From contig NW_024883034.1 of assembly GCF_019059575.1 (NCBI RefSeq), positions 1 to 64,000 of the forward strand: a stretch of 64,000 bases of DNA, written 5' to 3'. This document shows, piece by piece, positions 46,238 to 58,810 of the stretch. The first letter of the stretch is position 1; each line of letters begins with the position of its first letter. Both the position numbers and the translations under genes were made by a program. This stretch comes from Amphibalanus amphitrite. Taxonomy: Eukaryota > Arthropoda > Thecostraca > Balanomorpha > Balanidae. The notes under the pieces are model-generated. The model had not been told where the DNA came from. It saw only the letters and a program-made list of their open reading frames with translations, and did no database searches.

Positions 46238-46395
46238 ACCTCTGTCGCCCCTCTCCTCGTCCCTGTTGTCCCTCTCCCCGTCCCTGTCGCCCCTCTCCCC
46301 GTCCCTGTCGTCCCTCTCTCCGCCCCTGTCTCCCCTCTCCCCGCCCCCGTCGCCCCTCTCCCCGTCCCTGTCGCCCCTCTCCCCGTCCTCCGACA
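46238..46395. repeat. Pyrimidine-rich 21-bp minisatellite
   Basis: About seven imperfect copies of a 21-bp unit (CCCCTCTCCCCGTCCCTGTC plus G) repeat with exact 21-bp spacing, for example GTCCCTG at 46280 and 46301. With the CT tract it makes about 520 bp of nearly pure pyrimidine on one strand. Confidence 0.85.
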
Positions 46396-47261
46396 CCCGG
46401 CGGACCGTTCTGCCAACGTCGCGTCGCTATCTCGCCGGACAGGCGGCCTTTTAGCAGATTAAATGGTGACGAATGGCCACTGAGCCCGTACATATGGATG
46501 ATAACACCGTAGAATATGGCCGCCGGAGAAATGTATCAAATATGGACTTCAATCACTGGCGGCGGCCGGCCGGCTGACGGCCACCGACCGTTGGCCGCCG
46601 CCGGTCCGGGGGTGGGTCATGTGTCCAGCTGTGCAGCCCGGCCGACCCGCCGCTGACCCGGCCCGGCCCGCCCGGCGGAGGCGCCACAGATGAGGCCAAT
46701 TCTATCGACCGGATGCTTTGCGTCGGAGAGTCGGTGCTCAATGGATGCCGGCGGACGATGGCTCAGGCGCCGGGACCGAGCCCATAGCGAAACTCGCGTC
46801 GGCCGGGCCGCTGAGGACGACGCCGTTCGGTCGGCTGTCGATGGCGTCTGCAGCAATCTGTTAGGTGAACTCCACAGCTGTCCAACGCTGAGAGGCAGAT
46901 CCGTCCCCTCCGCTCAGCTCACTATTCTTGTTCAGAGTCCGCCGAGGCTAATGCTCTTAGCGGAAATTTATCTTGCGGAGGAGATAAAAGCGAAACATGC
47001 GCTGTTCTGCTCCTTTGTTTGGTGTCACTAACGCCATTTTTATGCTAATGCATAACGCATCAATTTTATTAATTCAATTCAACTGCCTTTAATTCTAAGT
47101 TTGTCCGTCACCCATCAACTGCTGTAGCATATTTTGCCAACAAGAGCACATGTTATCTGAGCTCTGAAAGGATTGCTGCGTCAAGCGGCACTGTCTGTCA
47201 CCCGTTAGTAAAACATTGCTCACTCACCGTATCGGTATTGTATTCAAATAGTAAATTACTT
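46396..47261. other. GC-rich then AT-rich non-coding DNA
   Basis: A GC-rich segment at 46550-46860 has open frames on both strands without recognisable content. The remainder is AT-rich. No gene is recognised. Confidence 0.4.
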
Positions 47262-47265
47262 TTAA

Positions 47266-47733
47266 AGGAACCCTCCCACCTTCAAAAAAGTTTATGAATT
47301 GGCATGAAAGTGATGTCGCTCGGTTCAGAAAGAGCGAAAACGAATATCTACCAAATTTCATCGAAAAATATTCACCGGTTTTCAAGATATTAGACTTTTA
47401 CTTTTGTTTACTTTTTGGGATCTCCGCTGTTCCTAGCGACTTTATTTAAAAGTGCGGCATTTGTTGCGCGCAACGCAGCATATACCACCGCGTGCTACAA
47501 AACGTTTTAGTCAAACATTTAAAAATCGTTAGATATCTGCGCTGACGTCACACATTCAGAGGGGTATTCCCATGCATTAGCCCCTCTGAATCAAAATGCT
47601 GCAATTTTGAAATTCAATATTTCCGAGTTAAGGCATTTCTCGATGTTGTGAGTGCCGAAACCGGTAATTGTGAGCCAGGGACCCCATTTTGGCTATCTCA
47701 ACTCAAATCTAATGTTAAGGTGGGAGGGTCCCT
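47266..47733. mobile_element. TTAA-flanked MITE, 468 bp, complete
   Basis: The ends AGGAACCCTCCCACCTT and AAGGTGGGAGGGTCCCT are 17-bp inverted repeats with one mismatch. They are flanked by TTAA (47262-47265 and 47734-47737). An internal palindrome TTCAGAGGGG...CCCCTCTGAA lies near 47555-47590. It is the full-length relative of the truncated copy at 2233. Confidence 0.85.
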
Positions 47734-47737
47734 TTAA

Positions 47738-48250
47738 ATGCCTACAAAAATTCAGATCTCATCTTTTCCGGCACACGCACAGAAGCTGATTGGTATGCTG
47801 TGCCGCTGAACACCGCTGTCGTGCGGCACAGCCTACCCACCCGCCGCTCGCATTTCGGCGCTCTCCTGCGGCGTGTCTGCGGTGCCTCTCTGCTCGCCCG
47901 GTGACGGACGGCTGCCCGGTGGCGGGTCGCTGAGGCGGCTGTGGCAGCTCTGCAGCAGCTGTTGCAGCCGGCAGCGGCAGCGCGACCCGCCCATTGTCGG
48001 CACGGACCGCAGAGACTCGTTCGGCGCCGCGGCCCGCCTGCTCAGTGGATCGATTCAATCGGTGGGAACACGCTGTAACAAATTGCTTTGATAAGAGCGC
48101 GCGCCGCGGCCGGCCGGCGCGGAGCGAGAGACAAGCTCTTTCTCATCCGGCCCAAGGGGCAGGATTGGATCGCACTCCGGCCGAGAGGGAGGGGAGCGGA
48201 GTCTGTTTTAAGCTGTCGTGGCTGCCCCGTGCTCAGTGGACTGCAATGAT
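47738..48250. other. GC-rich non-coding segment
   Basis: Several frames are open across about 47820-48240, but none carries a recognised motif or convincing splice-linked structure. It may be open only because of base composition. Confidence 0.35.
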
Positions 48251-48253
48251 GTA

Positions 48254-49179
48254 GGGGAGACCCGGGAGGTATGGGCCCCCTGGAGGTATGGGCCATCGCA
48301 GTTTTGAAGAAGTGTTGCGTATTTTTACACATTTGACAGCGTAAACTGGTAGCAGCCATTCCGTTATACAACCCACGTGATTTTCAAAATCTTCCTCAGT
48401 CTTCTTTGGCAATGAGCGGTGATAAAGCGTTTTTGCCCTCTTCGAGTAGAATACTGTACATACAGAAAATTCGTGATAAATTTGAACCAGACTCGTTTTA
48501 TGATGTCAGACGAATGCTAACATAAAGTTTAAAACATGCAAATTAAGACTGGATAGACAATTTGAAGCTTTCTTGCAAGATTATGCGCTAAGATGCTATG
48601 CAAATTCTGGCGTCCTAACCGGGAGGTTCGGGCCACCCACCCCCGTCGATACCAAATCAATAAAAAGATGCTTTCATTGAGTGTCATCTTCAATAAGTTT
48701 TATTTTTGTCGCGCAAGGTTGAAAATTTAACTTCAAATTTCATTCGAACAGAAAAATATTATTTATTTTATTTCATGGCGCATGATTGAGTTTACCAAAA
48801 TACATATGTGCCCAAGAAACATCCATGAAGTAAGCTGCTGGCCGCTTATGCGGTTCCTGGGCTCTAAGAGATATCAGGGTAGATACCAGCTACGAGTATT
48901 GTTCTCATTGTCGAGAAAAGAATAGGAAACATGGCACCGGCCCATACCTCCCGGGCCATGGCCCATACCTCCCGGTGTATTTTGATGGATCGAAAAAGCA
49001 CATTATTTATTGAAAGTTATCTCGAGACAAAATAGTTGATCCCAGATGCCTAATATCAGGCACACTTTGCAGGCGAAATGCAATTTCACGTGCACAGAGT
49101 GAAAAACCGGGTCTAGCCACTGCCCACTGGAAGAAAATTGCCTTTTCACAAAACCGGCCCATACCTCCCGGGTCTCCCC
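48254..49179. mobile_element. TA-flanked MITE with reiterated terminal motif
   Basis: Perfect 27-bp inverted repeats at 48251-48277 and 49156-49182 contain the word GGGAGGTATGGGCC and include a TA on each side (48252-48253 and 49180-49181). The same word or its inverse recurs inside, for example just after the left end and as a back-to-back pair at about 48941-48976. No transposase frame is present. Confidence 0.85.
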
Positions 49180-49465
49180 TACTGGTGCCAAACAGAAGCG
49201 TTGGGTTAACGTTCTGGCTGCATTTACAAAAGTAAATAAATTGGCACCGTTTCAAAGCTATGTTGCAGCAGTACCTAAATGAAACAAAGCCACGGAGTTC
49301 ATGTGTCATGTGAACAAGACTTCCCTGCAGTAATATTGGCGAGGAAAACATTCTCCCAACTGATTTTGGCCGCTGGTCAAAATGATGTTGGATAGTTGGC
49401 GTTGCCTCATTTATGTCAATTCTAACCAGAACGGGCATATGAATTGTGTATATAGTACCTCCATG

Positions 49466-51294
49466 CAGGGGCGGCGCCACGGGTTTTCGATAGGGGGGGA
49501 CGGGGACCTTGCCTGACCGAAAATCCCAAAAGTAGATACTGATCGTGTATGCAAAAAAAAAAAACGAGGCACGTAACGCCGCGAAACTTGGCAAAGCCCA
49601 AAACACATCGAATGGTGCATCCCGTTTCCAAACTTATCCTAGGACACCTAAGATCGATCACCTTTTCAAGCATCCTTGCCTCTAAAGTCTAAATCAAAAT
49701 TTGCAGTCTTGCCAACTCAAAGCTGGTTTCCTACAAGCTGCGAATTGCTTAGGTATGAGTAGCAGTGCCAACTATTCTTACGTTTCGTACTTTCAAATTT
49801 TCGATCTTACGTCTGGTCAGCTTTATGGCTTCACCATCAAATAGTCATGGAGGAAAAGTGGGAATGTCTTCTGCTCTGACAAGTGCGCCAAAACTGCTAT
49901 ATAATTTCAGAATCATGACATCACCACCTGATCCATATGCAACGGGCAGGGTGCAGCTAATGGCTAGCCGTCAGTGGTCATGTCATCGGTGGTCACTCAA
50001 AAGGTCATGCTAGGTCATGGAAGGTCACCAGCCGTTATTTGATCACACTTTCTGATGGATTTTCTTACCAAGAGCTTCGCGGAAAAAACGAGCGCATGCA
50101 CCGTTGAAAAAAAAAAATTGAGTGAAAGGGTCTCAGGTCCGACGACCTCTGCAGGTGAAATGCCCCAGGTTGGATTCCGGTCCTTGTTGATTAACTTCGT
50201 CAAAAATGGCAGTAGAGCTGTGATGTCGGCACCATTGTGTTCGTCATGATCGAGCTGGCACGACCTGCATCGTTCTCATATTCACCCTCCAATCGTAACA
50301 ACTACAGCAGGGATTGGCAAATGGCGGGGCACCCCCTTTGGGAGGTAATGAAGGTCTCTGGAAACCTCATCCCTCATCTCTTTAGCATTAGTGGCTCTCC
50401 TTATGGAACAGGTCTCTTGGCTGGTCTGTTTCACCCCAGAATTCAAAGACTAGTCAAGGTAAAACCGAGCGCACCACAGTGAGCACAATTTGATAAGCTG
50501 GTGTAGGTATCTCAATTTTCATGTAGAACCTTTCACGTATCACGTACCTAAAACCCTTTCGTGCACTCATGCAAAAGCAACTGCCATGTTTCAACAGCTG
50601 GTAATGGCATTTTCACAGCCGCTGACGTAAGAAGGGGAGGGGGGCTCGATTAGACCCCCAGCCGTTCGGCCGCCCACCGAACTTAGTTTTGAAGAAAAAA
50701 AGAGTGCTATCGAACCCCTTGACGAGAGGGAGCCGATGCTACCCAATTATAAGGTCTTGGGCTACTGCGTGCTTTTTGGTCCTGCCTGTAATCTATCCGA
50801 ACACTTCTCCCCAAGTGCTGGGGTTAAATGGCATAGATTTCAAATGGTTCCTGTGGTAGAACTGCCATGCTTGAATTTGACTTACATATTAGGAATGGAC
50901 AATATCCATAGAGTAACGGAAATCTATTGAATTTCAGTAGACTTGGTTTTGTCGGCAATGGGGTCTGGCAGTGGGGTGGGGAGGTAATAACCCTGTGCCT
51001 GGCGCCCCAAAAAAGGGAGGGGCACGATCCCCGCTACCGATCACCTTATAACTACAGGCATCACAGCTCCACACCTTTTGCAGATGGCCAGGACCCCCTG
51101 CAATACATCCCAACAGCAATTTTTATTCAGAACCTGCCTTGATTAACCAACGATGCATTAAATGCGACGGATAACTCTACAATGCGTTATTATCAACTAT
51201 TGAACGGGCCTCGCCGATAGGGGGGTACTGTACCCCCTAACTTTCGATAGCGGGGGACCTGTCCCCCCCGTCCCCCCCGGTGGCGCCGCCCATG
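49466..51294. mobile_element. Non-autonomous hAT element, 1829 bp
   Basis: The ends CAGGGGCGGCGCCAC and (inverted) CATGGGCGGCGCCAC differ at one base. The 8-bp duplication CCTCCATG flanks them (49458-49465 and 51295-51302). C-runs and G-runs lie next to both ends. A cluster of AGGTCA words occurs near 50000-50030. No hAT transposase or BED finger is readable, so the copy depends on a source elsewhere. Confidence 0.85.
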
Positions 51295-51302
51295 CCTCCA
51301 TG

Positions 51303-52312
51303 TACCTCTATAATAAAAAGTATACTTCAAAGGTGTAATTGGTATTTGAATAAAGTTTTTTAAGATTTCTTATTTTACCTAGTGATGACTGACCTAATTT
51401 GTCATATACCGGGAAAATCATATCTATGTGCAACATCCCACCCAAATTATATGATATGAAAGCACCCGTGCCAGAAAATCTTTTCTCGCAGCCGGTTTTG
51501 ATGTGTATAAATCTGCTACTGGGCGCGCTATATCGTTCCGTTGGCGGCGCTTCATATTTGGAATGTGCCACTCGGGTTTGATGCTCAGCCAGAAGGCAAT
51601 AAAGCGATCTATCATCGGGCGAAATGGCGCCGGCGCCGCGCTGCCGCCCCGCGGCTGGCTGACCTGACCCGTTCAATCATACTGCGACGCTCCACGCGGG
51701 CCCTGTTACTCCCGCCGCGGCTGCTCCATATATAGACATTTGATATGAGGTCTTTAGGTTTGAGCACCCAGAATTATTACCTAGCTTAGCCGAATTTTAG
51801 ATAATGATTTTGAATTGACCAAGCAATGTTAATCTTTCATTTTTGTGAACCTGCACTAAACGCCTTATCTATTATCCGCTTAAAATCGCATAAACTCCCC
51901 ATGTAACGACTGCTAAGAATTTTACAATCAAGAACAAGCTAAATAAGGCCACGTAAGTAAAATTGTTTCGATGAAACAACATCAACATAGGGCACCATCT
52001 TCAGTTTCCATGTCAAAGTTGGCTCTTATGAATAGGCATACCTATCATTTCATAGACCTCTGTATACGGTATACAGAGGCATATATGATCAATGATCATT
52101 TTAATCGTACAGGTATCCAGTTCCACCCGCTCCAGCTCCATCTATCCGGAAGGAATAAGAAAATATCCTATAAGTGGAAGCAGCTAAGATACCTTCCATG
52201 ATCTTCACTACTTCATCAACATTTCAGGCCGACTGCGCTGTCTGTCGCTTCTCTCCTCAACTGGGGCCATTGTTTACTCCGAAGCGCCTCGACCCCCCCG
52301 CGCACCCGTCCC
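51303..52312. other. Non-coding DNA with no gene recognised
   Basis: The stretch is mostly AT-rich, with a short GC-rich segment at 51620-51725. None of the short frames shows a family signature or usable splice structure. Confidence 0.4.
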
Positions 52313-52314
52313 CG

Positions 52315-52500
52315 TAGGCTGGTGATACACCCGTCCCCGGCGGTTGGTGATACACCCGTCCCAGGCGGCTGGTGATACACCCGTCCCCGGTGGTTGGTGA
52401 TACACCCGTCCCAGGCGGCTGGTGATACACCCGTCCCCGGTGGTTGGTAGCGCCTGTCGTCCCCGGCGGCTGGTAGCGCCTCCCGTCCCCGGCGGTCCGT
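52315..52500. repeat. 25-bp minisatellite with alternating units
   Basis: GATACACCCGTCCC recurs at 52324, 52349, 52374, 52399 and 52424, exactly 25 bp apart. Units alternate between CCCCGG and CCAGGC variants, making a 50-bp higher-order repeat. It continues into two or three degenerate units (GGTTGGTAGCGCC) up to about 52500. Confidence 0.9.
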
Positions 52501-55500
52501 GATGCACCGCCTGCTGTACATCACCGCCGCCAATCACTGCCGGCATCGCAAACAGGACGGCCGCCACTTCATCGTCCGTCGCGGCCGACGATCCAGCGCG
52601 GCAGATAGGGGCGGCGGAGACCGACGTGCCGCCGCCGCTCCCGGGGACTGATACGGCCGGCGGCCGCGCCTCGCGACAGCGCAGACCGGCAGCGAGGTCT
52701 GGAGACTGGACACGAGAAAAGGTCGGTCTGAGATCGGGCTAGAGTCAGCCACAACAGGTCCATGCACGAGAATCGAAAGACACAAAAAACTGTCGTAGAG
52801 AAGCTGACTGTTGCCGCAACTGTTATTTGTCACTTATTAAACCGATAGGCCAGGTGACAGCTGACAAGCTACAGAGGCATAAATCTCCACTTTAAAACGT
52901 TTTTAAGAATAAAAAGGGACATTTGATGCTCGATTCTTTTACGTGCTTACCTATACCTAACGGTGTCATTTTATTACCGCTTTGAAGACGCAAGTTCTGC
53001 AGATCGCGTTACGAATGACAAAACGAGGTCCTTCCTGTTTGTGGATCCAAGCCATCCCAAGGCTTGACGAAAAACAAAACAACAAAAAACTTTACATCCG
53101 TCACAGCAGATCTCCCAAATGCATTCTCCACCAACCAGACGACAGCTCTGGCGGAGTAGACAGACGGCCGTTGCCACAATCTAAATCGAGATGCTATCTT
53201 CGGTGCTGGCGGAACGAGTCGCGCTCGTCATCGGCCGACGACCGATGGCGCTCGGCTGGGAGCGACCGATGGCGGCGGCGCCGATATGCCGTCGCCGCCG
53301 CTTTATGACTCGCTGTAAGCTGTTTATGGTTATCATCGGCGGCGGCGTCTCGAGATAGGGTGCGAATAAAGCCGACCGCCGCGCCGCCACCGACTTGTTT
53401 TGATGTCGGCCCAGCCGCAGTTGCAACGGCAGTGGCGGCAGAAAATAGAAATGGCAGCGGCAGTGGCGATGCGGCCGCACCATCAGAGGAAGGTCATATG
53501 ACAATGCTCACTGAAGCATAAATGACCGACCACATCTTCTGCCTAACCGTATGTGTGAGATAAAGTATGAAATTTCGAATAAATGTTGCTGTTGCATGCA
53601 TAATGGTGTAACTTCTGATGCCATACTATTTGCTAATTGCATTGCACTGTTTACGCGTCAGATATACTTTTATGCCCTCTGAGTGACCATTCGACTATGT
53701 GTAGAATAGACGATACCAAGCCCTAACAATTATAGCACCGAAGCTCCCTTATTTTGCCCCGTACATCCTGTTGGCCCCATGGAACTCCCCTGCGGTATAC
53801 CACACCACAGCCAGGCACCGACGGCCGCAGACGGACCGTAGTGCCCATTGACTGACACCACTGCGCCCGCTGACAGCCACTGTACTCACTGACAGACCGC
53901 ATTGCGCCCACAGACAGACCACTGTACCCACTGACAGGTCAATCAGCCCGAGCGGGGCCGACCGTGCCGGCGGCGGCCCGCGCCTCGTGCCGACAGCGGC
54001 TGATGAGAGGCGCAGTGCGCTAATCCGATCACAGCGAGCTGCATCCATAACCGACTGACAGATTGGCCGCCCGAAAGACTCCTCTTCCGCCGCCCCCGCC
54101 CCCGCTCTGCCCGCCGCCGACAGATAGATGTAGTAATTGGCCGCGGCCGGCCGAGTCAACTGAGCGATCGAGGCGAAAGCGGCGCTCAGCCGCGCCGTTT
54201 TTGTCTGGCCATCCATCGCGTTGCCGCCGACCGAAATGGATGGAGCCGCCGGCGCGCAAGGTTGCACCAACGGCGGCCGTATGGGCGGCATTTTTAGTGG
54301 GCTCCATCCGGCGCCATCGGCCGGCGAGCGGCGCGAACTTGGAGCAGTGATGACCAGCCGGGTGACGCCTTGGTGACACTTGTCCCAGGACATCTTATAG
54401 TTTTTATATTTATAGCCGTTGTATGTGTGGTATTTGTGGCTCTTTGTGGTCGTTGAACAATAAGTGCTACCAATGATACAAATAACGGTAGCATCTTTTT
54501 TTGCTGTGCGGTTAGGGGGATCGGCTCGCCGCCGGCCCGAGCTCTGCTCCTCGCTCCATGGCCGTCCCTCCGCCGCCGCAGAGTCCTCATCACGGGTGCA
54601 CTATGGGCGCATTATGCAGATGCGCGTCCGCCGTTCCGCCAAATTGGCCGCGCTAAATAACCACCGGCGTCGTCCATCTATCTACATCATATGGGAGCTC
54701 GGCTCGGAAGGAGCAGCTTCTTGGCCGGCTGGGCAGACGGCGCGACCTGTGGCCAGCTGCTGTGGGGGTGTCCCGTCCCGCGTCCACTCTGCACTCCCCT
54801 CCCCTCCCTCCCCTCCGTCCCTCTCCCCTCTGACCCGGCCCCAGCCTTATGTTTATGGAGCGGCGCTCTGTATAATACCGATCTGCGCTCGCGTATCCGG
54901 CCGCTCTTTTGTTGTCTCGTCAGACGGGGACGCGCTCGAGAATGTGATGTCCATGCGGCACCGCTAATGCGATCGGCACTGATGGCTGGCCGCCGTGTTT
55001 GCCATTCCTGTGTCGGCGGAGATGATCGCGGGGCTGCCGCGGCAGACCGACGCGTCATTAGCCAGAACTGATCTGTGTTCGACGGTGATTTTGAGCAGGG
55101 ATGGGAGCGACGACAAGTACATAAATGAGCAACAGAACGTCAGGCAATTGTTTTTATGGAATACAAATGACGTATGAATATGAGATAATGTATTGAGTAA
55201 ATATGTATAACGGTAGGTAAATGCAAAGATTGCTGAATTACGCCATTAGTAACGGCATATGACTTATGAGTACTAGAAGTGCTTCTCTGCATACATCCCT
55301 ACGAATCTCACAAGCTCCCATCGAATTTCGGAGACGCCGGGTCACGTTAGCAGTCTCATCTCACCCTCACCTCAGTGTCGGGTTCGCGGCACAGCGCCGA
55401 CGTTTTTGTGCCGATGCAGCCCGACAGATCCTGAAAGCAGGAGCCGAGAGCTCGCCACTGTATTGTCGTTATATTCGCCGAGCCATTCCGACCGGCAATA

Positions 55501-57062
55501 TTAATCTTGGTTGAGAGTAGCTCTCAAATGGAGTGCGCCGATAACTGCGGCGGCGGCTGGTGGGCCGCTCGCGGGTCGCGGCCCGCTCCCGTGATGGCTG
55601 TCGAGGGCCGTAGTGGAGCGCCGGCAGCGGCACGCCTGATGGATCGACATTACAAGCCGCACCAGGTTGAGAGGCCGCCAGTGTTAACAGTCTTCACCAC
55701 TCGGGGTCGGCCGGAGGGATTCCATGGGGATTTACGGTCACCGCCCGGCGAGTGGCCAGCCATGGACCACGGCCAAGATTGTCACAAGTAGAGCTTTCCT
55801 GAAAAGAATGCAACAATTGTTTGCATGACACTAGCATTATTGATGTCTCTTTTTTGATAAATGTAAAAGCGCCTGAGCTTGTTAATCTGAAACGAATAAT
55901 AATCGGCCGATTGAGATGCATGTCTTATTTAGCTGTTTACTCAGTAATATTGAAGTCATATGCTTTTGTCTCTTATCGGAGATATCTGTAAATCACACCA
56001 TATGCAATATGCATATCACGTTCTGAACTCTGAACTTCGCTGACGTGTCCCCGAACTTCTGCCGTCGGTTCTGACGTAGCCCGCTGCTTCAGTATATTAG
56101 CACATCAGAGGAAAGTCACCTCCACTGTCGGTAGTTTGAGTAGGGACTCCAGAGAATCAGAAATGAGCGGACTTTTCTCTACGACGATCGCAGCTCGACC
56201 CGAATCGCTCGCAGCACGACCCACGTCTCTACCAGCTCGACCCCGGCCCTGGCGCTCCCAGCTCGACCCGCGGCGCCCTTGACAGCGCCCATCATGTTGT
56301 TCGCTCACTCCAGCTGGTTGCCGATTCATGACGGCTGGTGCCGGCCACAACTTCCACCGTCTGACATATGGGCCGCGGGGCGCGTCCGTCCCTCCGCGGC
56401 GAGACTGCGCTGCCGCCGCCGATACCGACGCGACGCGGCGCGGGTCTCGTGCGGCGTCAGCGGGGCGCCGGTCAGATCTGAGCGGGGAGCGCGCGCCGAG
56501 AGGGGCCCCGTCGGAGCGGAATAATCGGCGGTGCCGGCGCGGCGGCCTTTGTCGGCGGCGGCCAGACGGGCGGCCGGCGGCCGGGAGGGGAGCAGCTGCG
56601 ACCGACGCTGTCGCCACCGACGAGCCAGTCTGTCCGACGGTCGCACAGACGGCGGCACAGACGGCGGCGCGGCAGCGACGGGGAGAGTGGTGCGAGGGAC
56701 AGGCGGTGGAAAAACGGTGACACAGGAGGTGGTCAGGACGGCGACATAACCGGTGGAGAGCAGCTGCTGACTCGGCCGCAGCTTGTTGAGATAAGTGTTG
56801 TAGGACGAAGAGACGTCCAACTGCACCAGACGACGACGGTGACGAATAACTGCGGATCACACAGAGCCGGTGGACCGTTACGAACAGGGGAAGACGAGAT
56901 ACGGTTGCAGGAGCCGGACACTTTATCGACTTCAGACTGTGAACAACTGGAGATCGAAGACCGAGGGTTGAAACTTGAAAGCCCCGGTCAGAGCCATCGT
57001 AATCCGTACTGACCCCGACACTGATTAGACAAGTAAACCAAGTCACCGGAGAGAGAAACTCG
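52501..57062. other. Gene-poor region upstream of the zinc-finger gene
   Basis: GC-rich patches (52560-52700, 53200-53480, 53950-54340, 54520-54860, 56340-56740) alternate with AT-rich DNA. Frames open on several strands at once in these patches and lack domains. Short imperfect repeats of CACTG and CTGACAG words lie at 53845-53940. The conserved-looking GC patches could be regulatory DNA for the downstream transcription factor (inference). Confidence 0.35.
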
Positions 57063-57395
57063 CAACATAAGCCTCAGCTGGACAGCAGGCAGCCAGAAAC
57101 GTTTTCGGGAAGAGGTGAGTCTTGCCGTTTGTGGAACAATGTGTGAACAATGCATCAAAAGTACGAACTATGAACAGAGCTGGCTCGTTTTCACCGACGT
57201 TTTTTGTGGCTGCTTGATTGCGAGGATTTTGTACACGAGTTAACTTGGAATCAGTAGTATTTATGTTTCTTTCTGTCAAGTGAATGTCCGTCGCCTCGGA
57301 AATATTATCCGATTGTGTTCTTCACTACATTTGTGTTTGGCGTTGGACCTAACCGGTCCCGGCTGCTCCCTATCCCTCAGGTCGGTCCAGCGGAG

Positions 57396-57986
57396 ATGGC
57401 TGCCGAGCCATCCGCCTCTGCTCCGCCCCGGCCGTCGCCGTGTGGCACCAAACGCAGTTTCGACGTGGCATTCTTAGTGTCCTCGGCCAGCGAGCCGGCG
57501 TCTCGCTGCAGTCCGCCGCCGGCCAAGGCGAGCAGCGCGTTCACGCGGGTCTGGCGGCCGGCGCCGGCCAGCCCGCCGGTATCGGCCGCGCTGCCGGCCG
57601 TCTCTGAGGAGGAGCGCACCGTGCCGCTGCAGCCGCGCGCCCTGCTGGCCGCCAAGCTGTCGCTGCCGCCGCGGCTGCCGCTGCCGTTCCCGCTGCAGAC
57701 CGGGCTGGAGCTGCTACACAAGCCGCTGCTGCCGCCGCTGCCGGCAGGCGCGCTCAGCGCCATCCTGCCCGGCCAGAACGTGTGTGCGCTCTGCCGCATC
57801 AGCTTCCGGATGACGTCCGACCTGGTGTACCACATGCGCTCGCACCACCGGCGGCAGGAGGACGGCCAGCGGCGCGCGCGCGAGGAGAAGCTGCGCTGCT
57901 CCGTCTGTGGCGAGACGTTCCGCGAGCGACACCACCTGACCCGACACATGACGGCGCACACGGAGCGAGACGGCGAAACCAGATGA
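57396..57986 (+). CDS. Two-finger C2H2 transcription factor, PRDM8/ZNF488-like
   Basis: A single coding exon encodes 196 residues and ends in TGA. The start lies 15 nt after a strong acceptor (57380), and a donor AAGAG/GTGAGT at 57114-57115 suggests a 5' non-coding exon and a 266-bp intron. The N-terminus has a GTKRSFDVAFLV motif (residues 17-28) of the short-repressor-motif type. The middle is Pro/Leu/Ala-rich. Finger 1 uses C130, C133, H146 and H150 around FRMTSDLVYHMRSHH; finger 2 uses C168, C171, H184 and H188 around FRERHHLTRHMTAH. This finger pair and the order FRMTSDLVYHMRSHH...FRERHHL are characteristic of the C-terminal fingers of PRDM8 and ZNF488, nuclear repressors in neural and glial development. 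No PR/SET domain is visible, as in ZNF488. Family assignment is from memory of motifs; function is inferred. Confidence 0.8.
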   Translation: MAAEPSASAPPRPSPCGTKRSFDVAFLVSSASEPASRCSPPPAKASSAFTRVWRPAPASPPVSAALPAVSEEERTVPLQPRALLAAKLSLPPRLPLPFPLQTGLELLHKPLLPPLPAGALSAILPGQNVCALCRISFRMTSDLVYHMRSHHRRQEDGQRRAREEKLRCSVCGETFRERHHLTRHMTAHTERDGETR

Positions 57987-58630
57987 GGACCGAACCCAGG
58001 GATAAGATGAAGGGACTATCGGGTGAGGCGAGAACACACGCGAAGAGAAGTCAGAGCGACACGGAGTGATAACCCCGAGGGGAGGTGGACACTGGACTTG
58101 CGACTGATTGCTTGATGTCGTGAATCCGTGGCTCTATATGCAAGATATGCAGCTCTCGTCACGTCGCCACCCACCTTCCTAGAAAGTGGGTCCCTCTACG
58201 TCCACGTCAGCCCCACGTCAGCCGAAGAAACTATTCGGCACTTGTTACGCACGAAACTCTGTGGTATGGCATATGCGGATGATGCAGCCAACGAAGATTG
58301 CTGCGAACTAAGATATGTAGAGCAAACATTTGATGATGTTTGTTATGTACTTCCGTATGACAATGCATCCTGCTTCGGTCTTATAAAGCAGTTTCAACTA
58401 GTCAGATGATATCGATGTATGTAGGACAGTGTACTAAGTAACGTCTTACACAAAAAGTGAAGCTTTTTTGGTGATTGCAGTGTGTAGGTTTTTCGATGCC
58501 TAAATTTACAACCGTCGCAATATACGTGCTGCCCTTTATTGCAAATGTTGCATTCATTTTCACACTTTGACTGCCTGCATATACTATTATACCACGCACA
58601 AGCTAACAGACCATAGGTGGCACCTATATG

Positions 58631-58636
58631 AATAAA
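58631..58636 (+). terminator. Candidate polyadenylation signal of the zinc-finger gene
   Basis: AATAAA lies about 645 nt past the stop codon. A second AATAAA is at 58805-58810. The choice between them is open. Confidence 0.35.
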
Positions 58637-58810
58637 TGTAATAGATTAGATTAGTCTTAAAAAGACTTGTAGAACGTTTAGATTTACAATACTATTACCG
58701 TGTAAAATGTCGACTTTCTATGTTGGTTTATAAGCCTCATTGAAACAAAGAACAATTGCAATAATTTGTGATGCCTTTGGTAATGGATTCAAAGGTGTTC
58801 TGACAATAAA

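Noticed and set aside
58128..58409. 93-residue frame downstream of the zinc-finger stop containing YADD
   Set aside because: YADD recalls reverse transcriptase, but no surrounding RT blocks exist and the frame lies in the probable 3' UTR.
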